Below, piece after piece: positions 34,324 to 44,872 of a stretch of 64,000 bases of DNA (its first letter is position 1; each line of letters starts with the position of its first letter). The notes under the pieces are model-generated. The model was given only the letters and a program-made list of their open reading frames with translations. It had not been told where the DNA came from and made no database searches. The stretch is from Succinivibrio dextrinosolvens. GTDB lineage: Bacteria > Pseudomonadota > Gammaproteobacteria > Enterobacterales > Succinivibrionaceae. Position numbers and translations under genes: made by a program. The stretch is taken from NCBI RefSeq assembly GCF_011065405.1, contig NZ_CP047056.1, forward strand, positions 2,936,747-3,000,746, in the 5' to 3' direction.

Positions 34324-35199
34324 TTGGCAAAATATACACTGGATTCACTTCCTGTAGAACAGAATAAATATAAAGTTATTACTCTGGATCTTGACGACAC
34401 CCTTCTTCGCTCGGACAAGAGCATCAGCGAAACCAACAAACGTGTTCTGCAGAAAGCTCAACAGCAGGGCTTTTCTATAGCAATAGCTACCGGAAGACAC
34501 CCTAAAAGCGCAGTTCGTGTGATGACTGAACTGGGCTGTCTTAATGAGAATTCATATGCGGTCTGTTTTAATGGTTCCTGTGTGGTAAGACTCTCTGAGT
34601 ATATTGCACATAACAGTATTGTTGGCTATCCAACTGTTTTCCGTACTACAGCCTCAGGTAAGCTTGCCAAGGTAGTAACCGCCTTTGCTCATTCATTTAA
34701 GGGCGCTAGAGTTCACGGTTATTCTGTATCCCGCGGTCTTGTTATTGAGGATCACAACAAATATACACAGATTGAAATTGATACGTCTGACGTAGGTTTT
34801 GAGGAAGATGATTTCATGAAGATTTCCGATCATGAAGAGTTTTTCAAGATTATGATCGTCGGAGAAGAGGAGGTTATAGATAAGGTAAAATCAAAACTCC
34901 CTGAAAGTCTTACCAGTGTATTCAATGTTGTTCGATCAAATCCAAATTTCCTTGAATTTATTCCTAACAAGTCTTCAAAGGGTACAGGTCTTAAGAGTCT
35001 GTGTATCAGGCTAGGCTATCCTGTTGAAAGCTCTATCGCCTTTGGGGATGCTGAGAACGATCTTCATATGATTCAGACTGCTGGTCTTGGTGTAGCAATG
35101 GAAAACGGTTTTGACGTGGTCAAGGCAGCTGCTGATGTTGTTACCAAAACCAATGATGAAGATGGTGTAGCTTTAGTTATTGAGAAATTTTTAAAGTAA
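34324..35199 (+). CDS. Cof-type HAD phosphatase
   Basis: A 291-residue protein starting at TTG 34324 with AGAGGA upstream. It carries ITLDLDDTLLRSD (motif I), AIATGRHPKSAV (motif II), SSKGTGLKSLC (motif III Lys) and AFGDAENDLHMI (motif IV), with a C2B-type cap in between. Such enzymes dephosphorylate sugar phosphates or flavin precursors; the substrate cannot be told. It is 3 bases from the ABC transporter gene, so both are probably one operon. Confidence 0.9.
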   Translation: MAKYTLDSLPVEQNKYKVITLDLDDTLLRSDKSISETNKRVLQKAQQQGFSIAIATGRHPKSAVRVMTELGCLNENSYAVCFNGSCVVRLSEYIAHNSIVGYPTVFRTTASGKLAKVVTAFAHSFKGARVHGYSVSRGLVIEDHNKYTQIEIDTSDVGFEEDDFMKISDHEEFFKIMIVGEEEVIDKVKSKLPESLTSVFNVVRSNPNFLEFIPNKSSKGTGLKSLCIRLGYPVESSIAFGDAENDLHMIQTAGLGVAMENGFDVVKAAADVVTKTNDEDGVALVIEKFLK

Positions 35200-35202
35200 T
35201 TT

Positions 35203-36993
35203 ATGTTTAAACTTTCCATTTTTAAAAACGAAGATAATTCGGAAAAACTAAGAGAAAAATATCATGGTGCAGACAGCCTGCCATTAAAGGTATCAATTAA
35301 GGCCGGCTGGAGAATGATAAAACTGTTCTGGGGCTCAAAAGACAGCTTTTTTGCGTGGTTTCTTTTATTGTGTATTGTTGCGCTGACCGGCGGGGCTATT
35401 TATCTTGCCAAGGTTATCAATACTTGGTACAAGGAGTTCTGGGATACTATTCAGAATTATGATCTGGAAGGTTTTAAATATCAGCTGATGGTCTTTGTGG
35501 TGCTAGCTACTATTCATGTTGTTGTGTCGGTATACAATTCCTATCTGCGCTCAAAGCTTGCCATCCACTGGCGTAAATGGTTTACTAACAAGGTTATTCA
35601 TGACTACATTGATGCTGATACTTACTACAAGATGCAGCTTGAGGACAGAAAAACAGAAAACCCTGATCAGCGTATTTCTGAAGATCTTAACGGTTTTGTA
35701 GGCAGCAGTATTTCTTTGATTCTTGGTACAGCCTCAGATCTTGCAATGCTTGGAACTTTTGGGGTGGTTTTATGGGATTTGTCACATGCTGTGACTATGA
35801 CTTTATGGAATGGTTACGAACTGCATCTTCCAGATGGTTATATGCTGTATCTTGCCTGTGCTTATGCCTTTGTTGGTACTCTTTTAACCTTCTGGATCGG
35901 AAAGCCTTTGGTAAAGCTTAATTTCCGTCAGCAGCGTTATGAAGCGGATTTCCGTTTTTCCCTGATTCGTGTTCGAGAAAATGCAGAATCAATTGCTCTA
36001 TATAAAGGAACTGATTCTGAGGAAAAGATTCTTAATGTTAGCTTTCTAGATGTTGTAAAAAACTATATCAAACTGATTAAGAGAGAAAAGAAACTTGGTT
36101 TCTTTACTTTGGGATACGCTCAGACTGCAGTTATCTTCCCAATTCTGATTTCTGCTCCTATGTATTTTGCCAAGGTTATTACTATGGGCAGCATCATGCA
36201 GATCAACTCTGCTTTTGGTCGCGTACAGGACTCTCTGTCAACAGTAATCAGCTCTTTCTCCTCATGGGCAAGCTATAAGGCTGTTACCGACCGTCTTGCC
36301 TTATTCTTTGACAGTATGGATTCAAGTCTTGGTATTTTGTGTCTTGAGTCTAAGAAAGGGGAGAGTTCTGATTTTGAGGTTTCAAATCTGACTGTAGCTT
36401 CTCCATCAGGAACTCAGTTGTGGAAGAACATTGACTTTAAGCTTGCAAAAGGAGACTCTTTACTTATCAGAGGTCCATCCGGATGCGGAAAATCAACTCT
36501 GATTAAGACCTTTGCCAGCATCTGGCCTTATGCAAAAGGTAATGTTGTTATTCCAAAGAATGCCTCTACACTGTTCCTGTCTCAGCGCCCTTATCTTCCT
36601 TTAGGCACATTGCGTGAGGCAATTTCATATCCAGGTCAGCTTTCTTCTGACGGCTCAATCGAGCATTATCTGAAAGAGCTTAACCTTTCTCATTTAATCG
36701 CCAATCTTGATGTGAAGGACAACTGGTCTTTAATGCTGTCATTAGGGGAACAGCAGCGTATTGCAATCATCAGAGCTCTGCTGATCAAACCTCAGCTCCT
36801 GTTCTTAGATGAGGCTAGCTCAGCAATGGATGAGAACATTGAACAGAAGTCATATAAGCTGTTGAAGGATAATCTTCCTAATACCATAATGATTAGTGTC
36901 GGACATCGATCAACTCTTCTTGGTGTCCATCGATACGTTCTTTTATCAGAAGAAGGGGCTTCATGGAAGTTTGCTGAAACAGCCGTCATCTAA
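35203..36993 (+). CDS. SbmA/YddA-like ABC transporter, fused permease and ATPase
   Basis: A 596-residue protein. The membrane half (~30-330) has the SbmA_BacA/ABC_membrane_2 pattern: NTWYKEFWDTIQNYD, YNSYLRSKLAIHWRKWFT, then DQRISEDLNGF. The ATPase half has Walker A RGPSGCGKST, signature LSLGEQQRIAIIR, and Walker B LLFLDEASSAMDE, with an H-loop (VGHRSTLL). E. coli YddA and peroxisomal ABCD proteins share this plan; peptide or acyl compound export or import is possible. Substrate unknown. Confidence 0.9.
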   Translation: MFKLSIFKNEDNSEKLREKYHGADSLPLKVSIKAGWRMIKLFWGSKDSFFAWFLLLCIVALTGGAIYLAKVINTWYKEFWDTIQNYDLEGFKYQLMVFVVLATIHVVVSVYNSYLRSKLAIHWRKWFTNKVIHDYIDADTYYKMQLEDRKTENPDQRISEDLNGFVGSSISLILGTASDLAMLGTFGVVLWDLSHAVTMTLWNGYELHLPDGYMLYLACAYAFVGTLLTFWIGKPLVKLNFRQQRYEADFRFSLIRVRENAESIALYKGTDSEEKILNVSFLDVVKNYIKLIKREKKLGFFTLGYAQTAVIFPILISAPMYFAKVITMGSIMQINSAFGRVQDSLSTVISSFSSWASYKAVTDRLALFFDSMDSSLGILCLESKKGESSDFEVSNLTVASPSGTQLWKNIDFKLAKGDSLLIRGPSGCGKSTLIKTFASIWPYAKGNVVIPKNASTLFLSQRPYLPLGTLREAISYPGQLSSDGSIEHYLKELNLSHLIANLDVKDNWSLMLSLGEQQRIAIIRALLIKPQLLFLDEASSAMDENIEQKSYKLLKDNLPNTIMISVGHRSTLLGVHRYVLLSEEGASWKFAETAVI

Positions 36994-37095
36994 TTAGCCA
37001 ACACCAGCTAAACAATTGTGTTTTTTTTATAGATGGAGTCTCGGTCTGCCTTTATGAATGAATTACTTAGCGAAGATCTTCTTCATAAAGGCAAA

Positions 37096-37127
37096 AAAAA
37101 ACTAGAATTTCTCCTAGTTTTTTTTGT
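37096..37127. terminator. Bidirectional terminator after the ABC transporter gene
   Basis: AAAAACTAG / CTAGTTTTT stem with an 8-base loop, A-run before and T-run after. A second stem, TGCCTTTATGAA with TTCATAAAGGCA (37047-37058 and 37082-37093), lies just left of it. Confidence 0.8.
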
Positions 37128-37139
37128 ACAAATTTTTCT

Positions 37140-37415
37140 CTAAATCTTTAGAACCGACTTTGTCTTTGCGTCAGATTTTGTTTTCAGATACTGAGTCATA
37201 CCTATCGCCTTAATCTTGTTAATCTCGTTTTGAGCGACATCAATCATAGACTTTAAATCAGGGGATATGTACGCTTCAGGTACATCAAAGCTTTCATCAT
37301 CGTCAAAAACCTGTCTTGTAATTACATTCTGAACTGAAGGAACTTTTTTTGCTGAAGCGACATTTGAATCTGCGACACCTTCCCCAATGCGCAACATGTC
37401 TTCTGCGGTTAACAT
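37140..37415 (-). CDS. Small hypothetical protein
   Basis: From ATG at 37415 (MLTAEDMLRIGEGVADSN), chosen because GAGG lies eight bases upstream; the frame is open to 37460. The 91-residue product has no signal peptide, membrane segment or recognised motif. It is acidic in the middle (DDDESFDVPEAYISPDLK) and lysine-rich at the C-terminus. The middle could be an interaction segment. It sits between a terminator and the MepM-like gene on the same strand. Confidence 0.55.
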   Translation of the reverse strand: MLTAEDMLRIGEGVADSNVASAKKVPSVQNVITRQVFDDDESFDVPEAYISPDLKSMIDVAQNEINKIKAIGMTQYLKTKSDAKTKSVLKI

Positions 37416-37710
37416 ATCACATACCTCATCGTTTATTTTATAAATAATACTAATTCTCATTAATTATTATAGGTAAGAATTTTTATTATTAATACGCAGA
37501 ATATTATGTATTAATCGTGATTGGAGATAAGATCAAAATTTGAGAAAAATCCTCTAAAGTTTTTTCTAAACTCTGATTTGTGTTGATTTTGAAAAAAAAT
37601 AAGTATTGAAATTCAGATAATTAAGAAATGTATTATAGAGATAAAAGTTAAGATGGATAATATTTGTGCACTCCGGAAAAACCTAAGTGCACAATTTAGA
37701 AGGAATATTA

Positions 37711-39423
37711 TTAACGTTTAGCTATCAGATTACTCTGATGTAATTCTTTCTTGTATCTCTGTACAGATGCTGCAAAAGCCTTACGAGCTTTGCTATTAAT
37801 GTTGTAGTTTCTATTATCAAGATTAATTCTAAGTGGGTTAACAGCGCGGCCGTTTACTCGGATTTCGTAGTGTAGATGAGGTCCAGTTGATAAACCTGTA
37901 TTACCTGAACGGGCAATAACAGCACCTTGTTTAATACGCTGTCCTGGTTTTACGCTAATCTTTGATAGATGCATATATACTGTAGATAGGCCACCGCTGT
38001 GTCGGATTGCTACCCAGTATCCTGCAGATCTTGAGAATGCAGCCTTATCTACGATTCCGTCAGCAGGAGCTGTAACCATAGTACCTACAGGTAATCCAAA
38101 ATCAACACCGTTGTGAGGACGGGTAACTCCTGTTACAGGATGTCTTCTTGATGGGTTGAATGGAGAAGTAACCCTCACACGAGATCTGAATGGGAATCTT
38201 GAGAATGATGAATGAGTGGCATTTAGACCTTTTTCATCATAGTATTTGCCATCAGCTGTATTCAGATAGCTTGCAACTTTACCGCCTTTTGCCATCTGAA
38301 ATTCAACAGCACAGATTTTTCCTTTGCCATTTGCATCGGTGAACAGAACTCTCATGGTATCTCCAGCCTGAATGTTTCTGGAGAACTGGATCTTACCCTT
38401 AAACATCTGAAGAATTCTGTTGATTTCTGTATAGGTGATACCTGCTTTATTTGCTGCCCTAGAGAATGTTTCGCCTTTGTTTATGGTAACTACAACCAGA
38501 CGACCTCTTTTATTTCCAGAAGAAACATTTTTCTTATCATTCTGATCAGGAGTTACTGTTGGAACTGTATTCCTGTCAGCTGAAACTATAACTTTTGTAG
38601 GGGCCTTTGCTGACGGTGCTGCTGCTATTGCCTGCGCTGCATTTACCGCATCGTCATCCATAACATAAGAGTTTAACTTCTCTTTTGTATACGCAAATTT
38701 ACCGGTATTGTCTACCTTGTAGAAACGTAACTGTTCCTTGTCTGAAATAGGCTTGATAAAAACAATCAGATCACCTTTGCTGTCAACAAGAAAAGACAGC
38801 TTGTCTCCAATCTTCAGAGAATTGATGTTTTTTGCAACTTTTTTGTTGTTATCAATGATAGTTGCTAAGGTTGCAGCCGAAATATTCAGGTCTTCAAACA
38901 GAGATGAAATACTGTCTCCCTTCTGAACATTTTCAGTAACCCACTTTGCTCCAACAGAACCGGCCTCAACCTTGTCTGTTTTAGATGCTAGTGCCGAGAT
39001 CTCCTGATCGAGCTGATCATCAGAATCAGCAAGTTCAGCCTCATTTAATGTATCATCATAGTTTTCAAACTGATCTTTTGTTTTGTTTGTGGCAATACCA
39101 AAAGCCTGAGCTAAAGGTATCTCCTCTTCAGGCGCAGTTACATTACTTGCGATAATTTCATTCTCAGGAGATGCTTCTTCTGAGGAGAAACCTGAGAATT
39201 TATATAAATTCTGATTGGTAGCGATTGCAAGGGATAAGGCTAAGGCAATAGTTGAGAAAATTGCCTTGTAATGCCCCTTAGATAGAGGTCCCTTCCATGA
39301 GGAATTTGTAATCGCTTCTTTTGAAACGTAGTCTTCTGAAATCATTCTTGTATCTTGCCAGAAGTCTTTATTATTTATAATTCTACTATCCACAACACAA
39401 TACCTACATCGACCTACATGCAC
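37711..39423 (-). CDS. MepM-like murein DD-endopeptidase (M23)
   Basis: A periplasmic, membrane-anchored protein of up to 570 residues. A single membrane helix (IFSTIALALSLAIATNQ) is near the N-terminus. A LysM/OapA-like region follows (NVQKGDSISSLFEDLNISAA, then NKGETFSRAANKAGITYTEI), and the M23 peptidase domain has PHNGVDFGLPVGT and GPHLHYEI with the zinc ligands. It cuts peptide cross-links to let the wall grow. The start is uncertain: ATG 39423 or, more like the family, ATG 39345 (MISEDYVSKE); neither has a strong ribosome site. Confidence 0.9.
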   Translation of the reverse strand: MHVGRCRYCVVDSRIINNKDFWQDTRMISEDYVSKEAITNSSWKGPLSKGHYKAIFSTIALALSLAIATNQNLYKFSGFSSEEASPENEIIASNVTAPEEEIPLAQAFGIATNKTKDQFENYDDTLNEAELADSDDQLDQEISALASKTDKVEAGSVGAKWVTENVQKGDSISSLFEDLNISAATLATIIDNNKKVAKNINSLKIGDKLSFLVDSKGDLIVFIKPISDKEQLRFYKVDNTGKFAYTKEKLNSYVMDDDAVNAAQAIAAAPSAKAPTKVIVSADRNTVPTVTPDQNDKKNVSSGNKRGRLVVVTINKGETFSRAANKAGITYTEINRILQMFKGKIQFSRNIQAGDTMRVLFTDANGKGKICAVEFQMAKGGKVASYLNTADGKYYDEKGLNATHSSFSRFPFRSRVRVTSPFNPSRRHPVTGVTRPHNGVDFGLPVGTMVTAPADGIVDKAAFSRSAGYWVAIRHSGGLSTVYMHLSKISVKPGQRIKQGAVIARSGNTGLSTGPHLHYEIRVNGRAVNPLRINLDNRNYNINSKARKAFAASVQRYKKELHQSNLIAKR

Positions 39424-39873
39424 AAAGATGCCTGCTGGTAATTTTTGCGGTAGTTAAGACTTCTTTAGTTATATTTTGCTAAATTATTGTATTTGGTTAT
39501 TATTATATCATACATCTTCAGTATAAGTGCCTTAATGCCATAATTTACAAATACTTTTCTCTGTTTATATTTTAAAATTTGACGGAGCGCAAATTTTTAT
39601 CTAATTTTTAATAAATTTTTGTAAAAATTACAGTCTTAAATCTGAAATTATTTCACTATAAAAGAGGCTTAAATAAGCGGTTTGTTTTTATCTGAAATGT
39701 CAAAACAAACTATTAAAAGTAAAATTTATTAAAGATTGAAAATGAAATTTTTTTTAAGCAAAAATATGTAGTCTACATCCTTTTTGTGAAAAGAACACTC
39801 ATATCTATCGTATATGTGTCTTTTTTGGGCTCTGAGTGATAATATTAGCGAACAGTTTTTTAAGAGGTTTTAT
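39424..39873. other. Intergenic stretch between divergent mepM-like and yjaG-like genes
   Basis: AT-rich with no gene. A 13-base palindrome ATGTAGTCTACAT lies at 39766-39778 and could be a regulator site. Both genes probably have their promoters here. Confidence 0.4.
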
Positions 39874-40470
39874 ATGATTTTTGGCGAGAAGTTTTATGAT
39901 ATGCTCTCAAAGATGTCTCCTTGGCGTCAGAGCCTGTTTGCACTGGTATTGGCTCAGAGACAGTTTCCTAACTATGCTCTGTGGGCAGAGGTTGAGAATA
40001 TCAGTGGAGGAGTTCATGCCTTCAATAAAACTTTAGATACACTTTGGGAGTTTCATTCTGACAAATTTAATACCATTGATCTTGAAAAGGTATTAGATGA
40101 GTTTGAGCCATACATGCTAGATGACGAAAAGAATGACCTCTCTGTAGGAGATCTTTTTTCTCTTGATGCCACCTTATCTCTGTCAGCTTCTATTATTGCC
40201 ATTATTCTTCATGAGGGCGAAGAGGCAGAAATGGCAAGTCGAGCCTCTTTAAGTGGCGTTATTCGCAAGATTGAACAGGAAACAGATCGTGAGTACACCG
40301 ATGAGGAGTTTCGTGAAATGCAGAGTGTTGACAATGAAGTAAATTTTCAAGTAGAACTATACGAGCTGCTTGAAAAGTCATCAAGAGGAGAAGAACTTGT
40401 AAAGAAGCTTAAAATTCTTGCCTTTAACAATGGTGTAAGCAACATCGGTATTGCTGTAGAAAAAGACTAA
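39874..40470 (+). CDS. yjaG: YjaG-like DUF416 protein
   Basis: Start at ATG 39874 (MIFGEKFYDMLSKMSPWRQS) behind AAGAGG gives 198 residues, close to E. coli YjaG; the open frame begins 20 codons earlier. DUF416 marks include FALVLAQRQFPNYALWAE and SLSASIIAIILH. Function is unknown. In E. coli yjaG lies between nfi and hupA, not far from purHD; the same group of genes appears here (purD, purH and HU). Confidence 0.85.
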   Translation: MIFGEKFYDMLSKMSPWRQSLFALVLAQRQFPNYALWAEVENISGGVHAFNKTLDTLWEFHSDKFNTIDLEKVLDEFEPYMLDDEKNDLSVGDLFSLDATLSLSASIIAIILHEGEEAEMASRASLSGVIRKIEQETDREYTDEEFREMQSVDNEVNFQVELYELLEKSSRGEELVKKLKILAFNNGVSNIGIAVEKD

Positions 40471-40513
40471 TCAAATTTCCTTTCTAATTTATTTGTGGTG
40501 TTTTTTCTGAAAT

Positions 40514-41290
40514 CTATTTCAGATAACCTTCTGCGATAAGAATTACGCCGGAAAGTATTGAAACTATTGAGAAGATAAACTTAACTTTCTTGGTTGGCAG
40601 ATTTGTAAGAAGGGAGGTACCAAGATAAGCTCCTGTAAATGCCGCAATAATCATAGCAGGAATCCATTGCCAGTGAATTTCTGTTAAGGCTCCTACAGTA
40701 ATAGCTCCTACTGCATTCCAGATGGTAGCTACGAAGATCATGGTGTGCATGATTGCTCTTTTAAGTTCAAGACCGAATATTCCTGCAAGTGTTAGTGTTG
40801 CAAACAGTCCTGCTCCTGATGAGAGAGAGCCGGAGAACAAGCCTACAAGAATAATGCAGATTGTTCCAATTATGGTTCTAATCCATGATCTGTTCTCAAG
40901 ATTTGTGGTTCCGAATGACTTTTTTAATAGGGTGTATATGCCGGAAGCAATCACAATAAAACCGAGAACAATCTGAGCGATATCTGATGGTACAGATACA
41001 ATGATGACTGATCCTGCAACAACACTGGTACAACCAGCAAGAAGCATAATCAGAGAGACAGTCTTATCAAATTTAAAGGTAGGGTCGAACTTTTTCTTGG
41101 ATATGGCTCCGATGCCTAGAAAGACTACGGCAACCTTATGTGTTCCCAATGCGGTAGCAAAGGGCAGTCCTAAAAGGATCAGCATTGGGAACTGAATAAA
41201 ACCAGCCCCTCCTCCGGAGACACTGGCAAAGAGGTTGGCGACAAAAGTTACACAAAATAGAATAGCTTGTTTTATGATTTCTTCTGTCAC
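40514..41290 (-). CDS. TauE/SafE (TSUP) family permease
   Basis: A 258-residue membrane protein of about eight helices starting at GTG with AGAGG upstream. N-terminal half: FVANLFASVSGGGAGFIQFP, the usual glycine-rich re-entrant motif; the second half repeats it as VGLFSGSLSSGAGLFATLTL. The family exports or imports sulfite, sulfonates and other organic anions. It follows purD on the same strand after 19 bases, so it may be read from the pur message. Confidence 0.85.
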   Translation of the reverse strand: MTEEIIKQAILFCVTFVANLFASVSGGGAGFIQFPMLILLGLPFATALGTHKVAVVFLGIGAISKKKFDPTFKFDKTVSLIMLLAGCTSVVAGSVIIVSVPSDIAQIVLGFIVIASGIYTLLKKSFGTTNLENRSWIRTIIGTICIILVGLFSGSLSSGAGLFATLTLAGIFGLELKRAIMHTMIFVATIWNAVGAITVGALTEIHWQWIPAMIIAAFTGAYLGTSLLTNLPTKKVKFIFSIVSILSGVILIAEGYLK

Positions 41291-41309
41291 GAATATACCT
41301 CTTTTTTTT

Positions 41310-42590
41310 CTATCGTTTTAATGCTCTCCATGCAATATCATTTCTGAAGAACATGCCGTCAAAGTGAATGTTTTTAATGTGCTCATAAGCTTTTTCTCGT
41401 GCAGACGCTACGTCATCACCTAAAGCTGTAACACATAAAACACGACCGCCTGAAGTTACGATATCATCACCAACCTGTTTTGTTCCAGCCTGGAATACTT
41501 TGATATCATCTGCAGTTTTGTGATCTAACCCAGATATTTTATCACCTTTACGTGGTGAGGCAGGATAATTTTCTGCAGCCAGCACAACTCCAATAGCAGG
41601 ACGTGGATCGTACTTGATATCCATTCCCTTCAATCCGTCGTCATCGCAGGCATGCAGGCACAGATCAACCAGGTCTGACTGCATTCTCATCATGATTGGC
41701 TGAGTTTCTGGATCGCCAAAACGGCAGTTGAATTCAACTACACGCGGGTTTCCTGCTTTGTCAATCATAAGGCCAGCATAGAGGAAGCCACGGTATGGAA
41801 TACCATCCTCTGCCATACCTTTAAGGGTAGGGTAGATGATTTTGTCCATTACACGCTTGTAAACTTCATCTGTAACAACAGGTGCTGGTGAGTAGGCTCC
41901 CATACCACCGGTGTTAGGACCGGTATCTCCGTCTCCTACTCTTTTGTGATCCTGTGAGGTTGCCATTGGCAGAGCGTTGATGGTATCAGACATAACAATG
42001 AAAGAAGCTTCTTCACCTTCCATAAACTCTTCAATCACAACGCTTGCTGAGGCATCACCAAACTGATGCTCATCTAGCATTGAGTGAACAGCTTCAACGG
42101 CCTCTTCCTCTGTCATTGCAACGACCACGCCTTTACCGGCTGCAAGACCATCAGCCTTGATAACTATAGGTGCACCAATCTTTCTTATGTAGGCTTCAGC
42201 TTCGTCAGCCTTTGTAAATACTTCATAGGCTGCTGTTGGAATATTATGGCGTTTTAGGAAATGCTTGGTGAAAGATTTTGAGCCTTCAAGCTGAGCTGCA
42301 GCCTTTGATGGGCCGAAAATCTTAAGACCATTCTTTTCAAATTCATCCACGACTCCTTCAACTAAAGGTGCTTCAGGTCCAACAATAGTCAGACCTATGT
42401 TTTCTTTTTTGGCAAACTCAACTAGGCCTTTAATGTCGTTAACAGCAATGTTAACGTTCTCCATTTTGTCCTCTGCTGCAGTACCAGGGTTACCAGGTGC
42501 TACATATACTTTGTCGGCTAAAGGAGACTTTGATGCTCTCCATGCAAGAGCGTGCTCTCTTCCACCGTTACCGATAATTAAAACTTTCAT
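41310..42590 (-). CDS. purD: Phosphoribosylamine-glycine ligase
   Basis: A 426-residue ATP-grasp enzyme for the second step of purine synthesis. Clear marks: MKVLIIGNGGREHALAW, VGPEAPLVEGVVDEF, IVIKADGLAAGKGVVVAMT, PNTGGMGAYSPAPV and EFNCRFGDPETQ. Length equals the family. It follows purH by 12 bases, forming the conserved purHD operon, here on the minus strand. Confidence 0.97.
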   Translation of the reverse strand: MKVLIIGNGGREHALAWRASKSPLADKVYVAPGNPGTAAEDKMENVNIAVNDIKGLVEFAKKENIGLTIVGPEAPLVEGVVDEFEKNGLKIFGPSKAAAQLEGSKSFTKHFLKRHNIPTAAYEVFTKADEAEAYIRKIGAPIVIKADGLAAGKGVVVAMTEEEAVEAVHSMLDEHQFGDASASVVIEEFMEGEEASFIVMSDTINALPMATSQDHKRVGDGDTGPNTGGMGAYSPAPVVTDEVYKRVMDKIIYPTLKGMAEDGIPYRGFLYAGLMIDKAGNPRVVEFNCRFGDPETQPIMMRMQSDLVDLCLHACDDDGLKGMDIKYDPRPAIGVVLAAENYPASPRKGDKISGLDHKTADDIKVFQAGTKQVGDDIVTSGGRVLCVTALGDDVASAREKAYEHIKNIHFDGMFFRNDIAWRALKR

Positions 42591-42602
42591 GTGCGCTCCG
42601 TA

Positions 42603-44192
42603 TTAGTGTCTGAAGTGACGCATTCCGGTGAATACCATTGCAATTCCGTGCTCATCAGCTGCATCGATTACTTCCTGATCTCTGATAGAACCGCCTGGCT
42701 GAATAATGCACTTAATACCTGATGCTGCTGCAGCATCTACACCATCGCGGAATGGGAAGAATGCATCAGAAGCCAGAGCAGCACCCTCTAGTGAGAGTTT
42801 TGCATCCTCTGCGCGTAGACATGCGATTCTAGCTGAGAATACACGGCTGGTCTGACCGCAACCGATACCAAGAGTTTTTTTGTGGTTGGTGTAAACAATA
42901 GCATTTGACTTGGTGAACTTACATACCTTCCAGGCAAACAGCAGTTCATCCATTTCCTCATCGGTAGGTGCTCTCTTGGTAACAACCTTCAGGTTTTCTT
43001 TATTAACAACCTCAAGGTCAGCTTCCTGAACAAGAAGACCTCCATTTACTCTCTTGAAGTCATAGCGAGGCTTAGCCTGGCCAAGCTCGCCTGTTTCAAG
43101 AAGACGGATATTCTTCTTGCGGGCAACTTCTGCTTTTGCTTCTTCTGTTACTGAAGGTGCCACGATAACCTCACAGAACTGTCTGTCAACAATAGCCTTA
43201 GCTGTTGTACCGTCAAGTTCTTTATTGAAAGCGATTATTCCGCCGAAAGCTGATTCGCTGTCGCAGTTAAAGGCATCCTCGTATGCTTCAGTTAAATTTT
43301 TTCCTAAAGCTACGCCACATGGATTTGCATGTTTTACGATTACGCAACAAGGTTCTTCAAACTGGCGTACACACTCGATTGCAGCATCTGTATCTGCAAT
43401 GTTGTTGTATGAAAGCTCTTTACCCTGAATCTGTTTTGCTGTTGAAATACCTGCATCATGAGCATCGATATCAGCGTAGAATGCTGCTTTCTGATGTGGG
43501 TTTTCACCATAGCGCATGCTCTGTAACTTGGTGTAGTTCAGATTTAGAGTTCTAGGCAGAGTTGACTGTGTGCCGTCGGTAATACCGTAATCAGGAACCT
43601 TTGTTCCAAAGTAGTTAGCAATAGCACTGTCATATGCTGCGGTGTGCTCATATGCTGCAATTGCAAGATCAAAACGGGTTGCCCAGGTCAGTGAACCGTT
43701 GTTCTGATCCATTTCTGATAGAACACGAGCGTAGTCTGAAGCTCTTACAACGATTGCAACATCTCGGTTGTTCTTTGCAGCTGCTCGAACCATGGTTGGG
43801 CCACCGATGTCGATATTTTCAATTGCTTTTTCAAGAGGGCAGTTAGGGTCAGAAACAGTTTTTACGAAAGGATAGAGATTTACAACAACTAGATCGATAG
43901 GCTTGATATCATGTTCGTTCATTACGTCTTCATCAATTCCTCTTCGACCCAGGATTCCTCCGTGAATCTTTGGATGAAGCGTTTTGACTCTTCCATTCAT
44001 CATTTCAGGAAACTTGGTGTAATCAGATACCTCTATAACCTTAATTCCTTTTTCTGTCAGAAGTTTTGCGGTACCGCCTGTGGACAGAATTTCAACATTG
44101 CGTTTTTCAAGTTCCTTTGCAAACTCAACAATGCCTTCCTTATCGGAAACACTTATTAAGGCTCTTTTGATTGGACGTAAGAGGGGTTCCAT
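42603..44192 (-). CDS. purH: Bifunctional AICAR formyltransferase / IMP cyclohydrolase
   Basis: A 529-residue enzyme for the last two steps to IMP. The N-terminal MGS-like cyclohydrolase shows [29 protein letters not shown] and [15 protein letters not shown]. The C-terminal formyltransferase has [13 protein letters not shown] and the catalytic KHANPCGVA. The end [13 protein letters not shown] with FTGMRHFRH is typical. It is the first gene of the purH-purD message. Confidence 0.97.
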   Translation of the reverse strand: MEPLLRPIKRALISVSDKEGIVEFAKELEKRNVEILSTGGTAKLLTEKGIKVIEVSDYTKFPEMMNGRVKTLHPKIHGGILGRRGIDEDVMNEHDIKPIDLVVVNLYPFVKTVSDPNCPLEKAIENIDIGGPTMVRAAAKNNRDVAIVVRASDYARVLSEMDQNNGSLTWATRFDLAIAAYEHTAAYDSAIANYFGTKVPDYGITDGTQSTLPRTLNLNYTKLQSMRYGENPHQKAAFYADIDAHDAGISTAKQIQGKELSYNNIADTDAAIECVRQFEEPCCVIVKHANPCGVALGKNLTEAYEDAFNCDSESAFGGIIAFNKELDGTTAKAIVDRQFCEVIVAPSVTEEAKAEVARKKNIRLLETGELGQAKPRYDFKRVNGGLLVQEADLEVVNKENLKVVTKRAPTDEEMDELLFAWKVCKFTKSNAIVYTNHKKTLGIGCGQTSRVFSARIACLRAEDAKLSLEGAALASDAFFPFRDGVDAAAASGIKCIIQPGGSIRDQEVIDAADEHGIAMVFTGMRHFRH

Positions 44193-44872
44193 AATTAAGA
44201 TATGCTCCTATTGATTATGTGAGTGACTTTAATGGAGGGTGGTTACCCTAAAAAGCGCGTATATTGTACCAAGTTATGTGATGAAAATCGCTTAATTTAA
44301 TGTCATTGCCATATCTTTGTGCAAAATCATTTAATACAATGTTTTTTAAATAATTTTTTGAGGATTAAGGTAGAGATTCTCTTAAAGAAAAAACTCATAT
44401 GTGGAAGTTAAATCATGTTGCTTTGACGGTATAGTTAGTCTTATTTTTAATGTCTCTCTTTTTTTATTTATTGCTCATTTTTTTCTCCAATCATTTTTTC
44501 AAGATTGTTTTCTGCTGCCATTTTGTGCACCGAAAAATACCGCTATATAAGGCATAAGAGTCCATTTTGTCTACAATTTTTTTTTATATTTTTTTTTGAA
44601 AAATAATATAAAATCAAAAGTCTTATAAATCAAATAGTTATTTTTGCAAAGAAATCTATGATACGGAAATATAAGCCTTTTCAAGTGATTTGTGAAAAAA
44701 AATCTATCTTAATTCTATTCAAAATAGCGTATACTTAGTCCCGCTTTAAGAGGGAATGCCTAGAATTCCGCGTATTAAAGAGATTTGACGGATAATTTTT
44801 TATCTAAGAATAGATTTGTCTACAATAATTACTCCAGATAATGGAGCAAATAATTTAAGGAAAATAATAAAT
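44193..44872. other. Long intergenic region between purH and HU gene
   Basis: About 680 AT-rich bases without a gene. Promoters of the divergent purH and HU genes must lie here. TATACT at 44730-44735 is a good -10 candidate for HU. No purine riboswitch or PurR box was recognised by eye. Confidence 0.45.

Noticed and set aside
43117-43555. Plus-strand frames opposite purH
   Set aside because: Mirror frames of a well-conserved enzyme gene.
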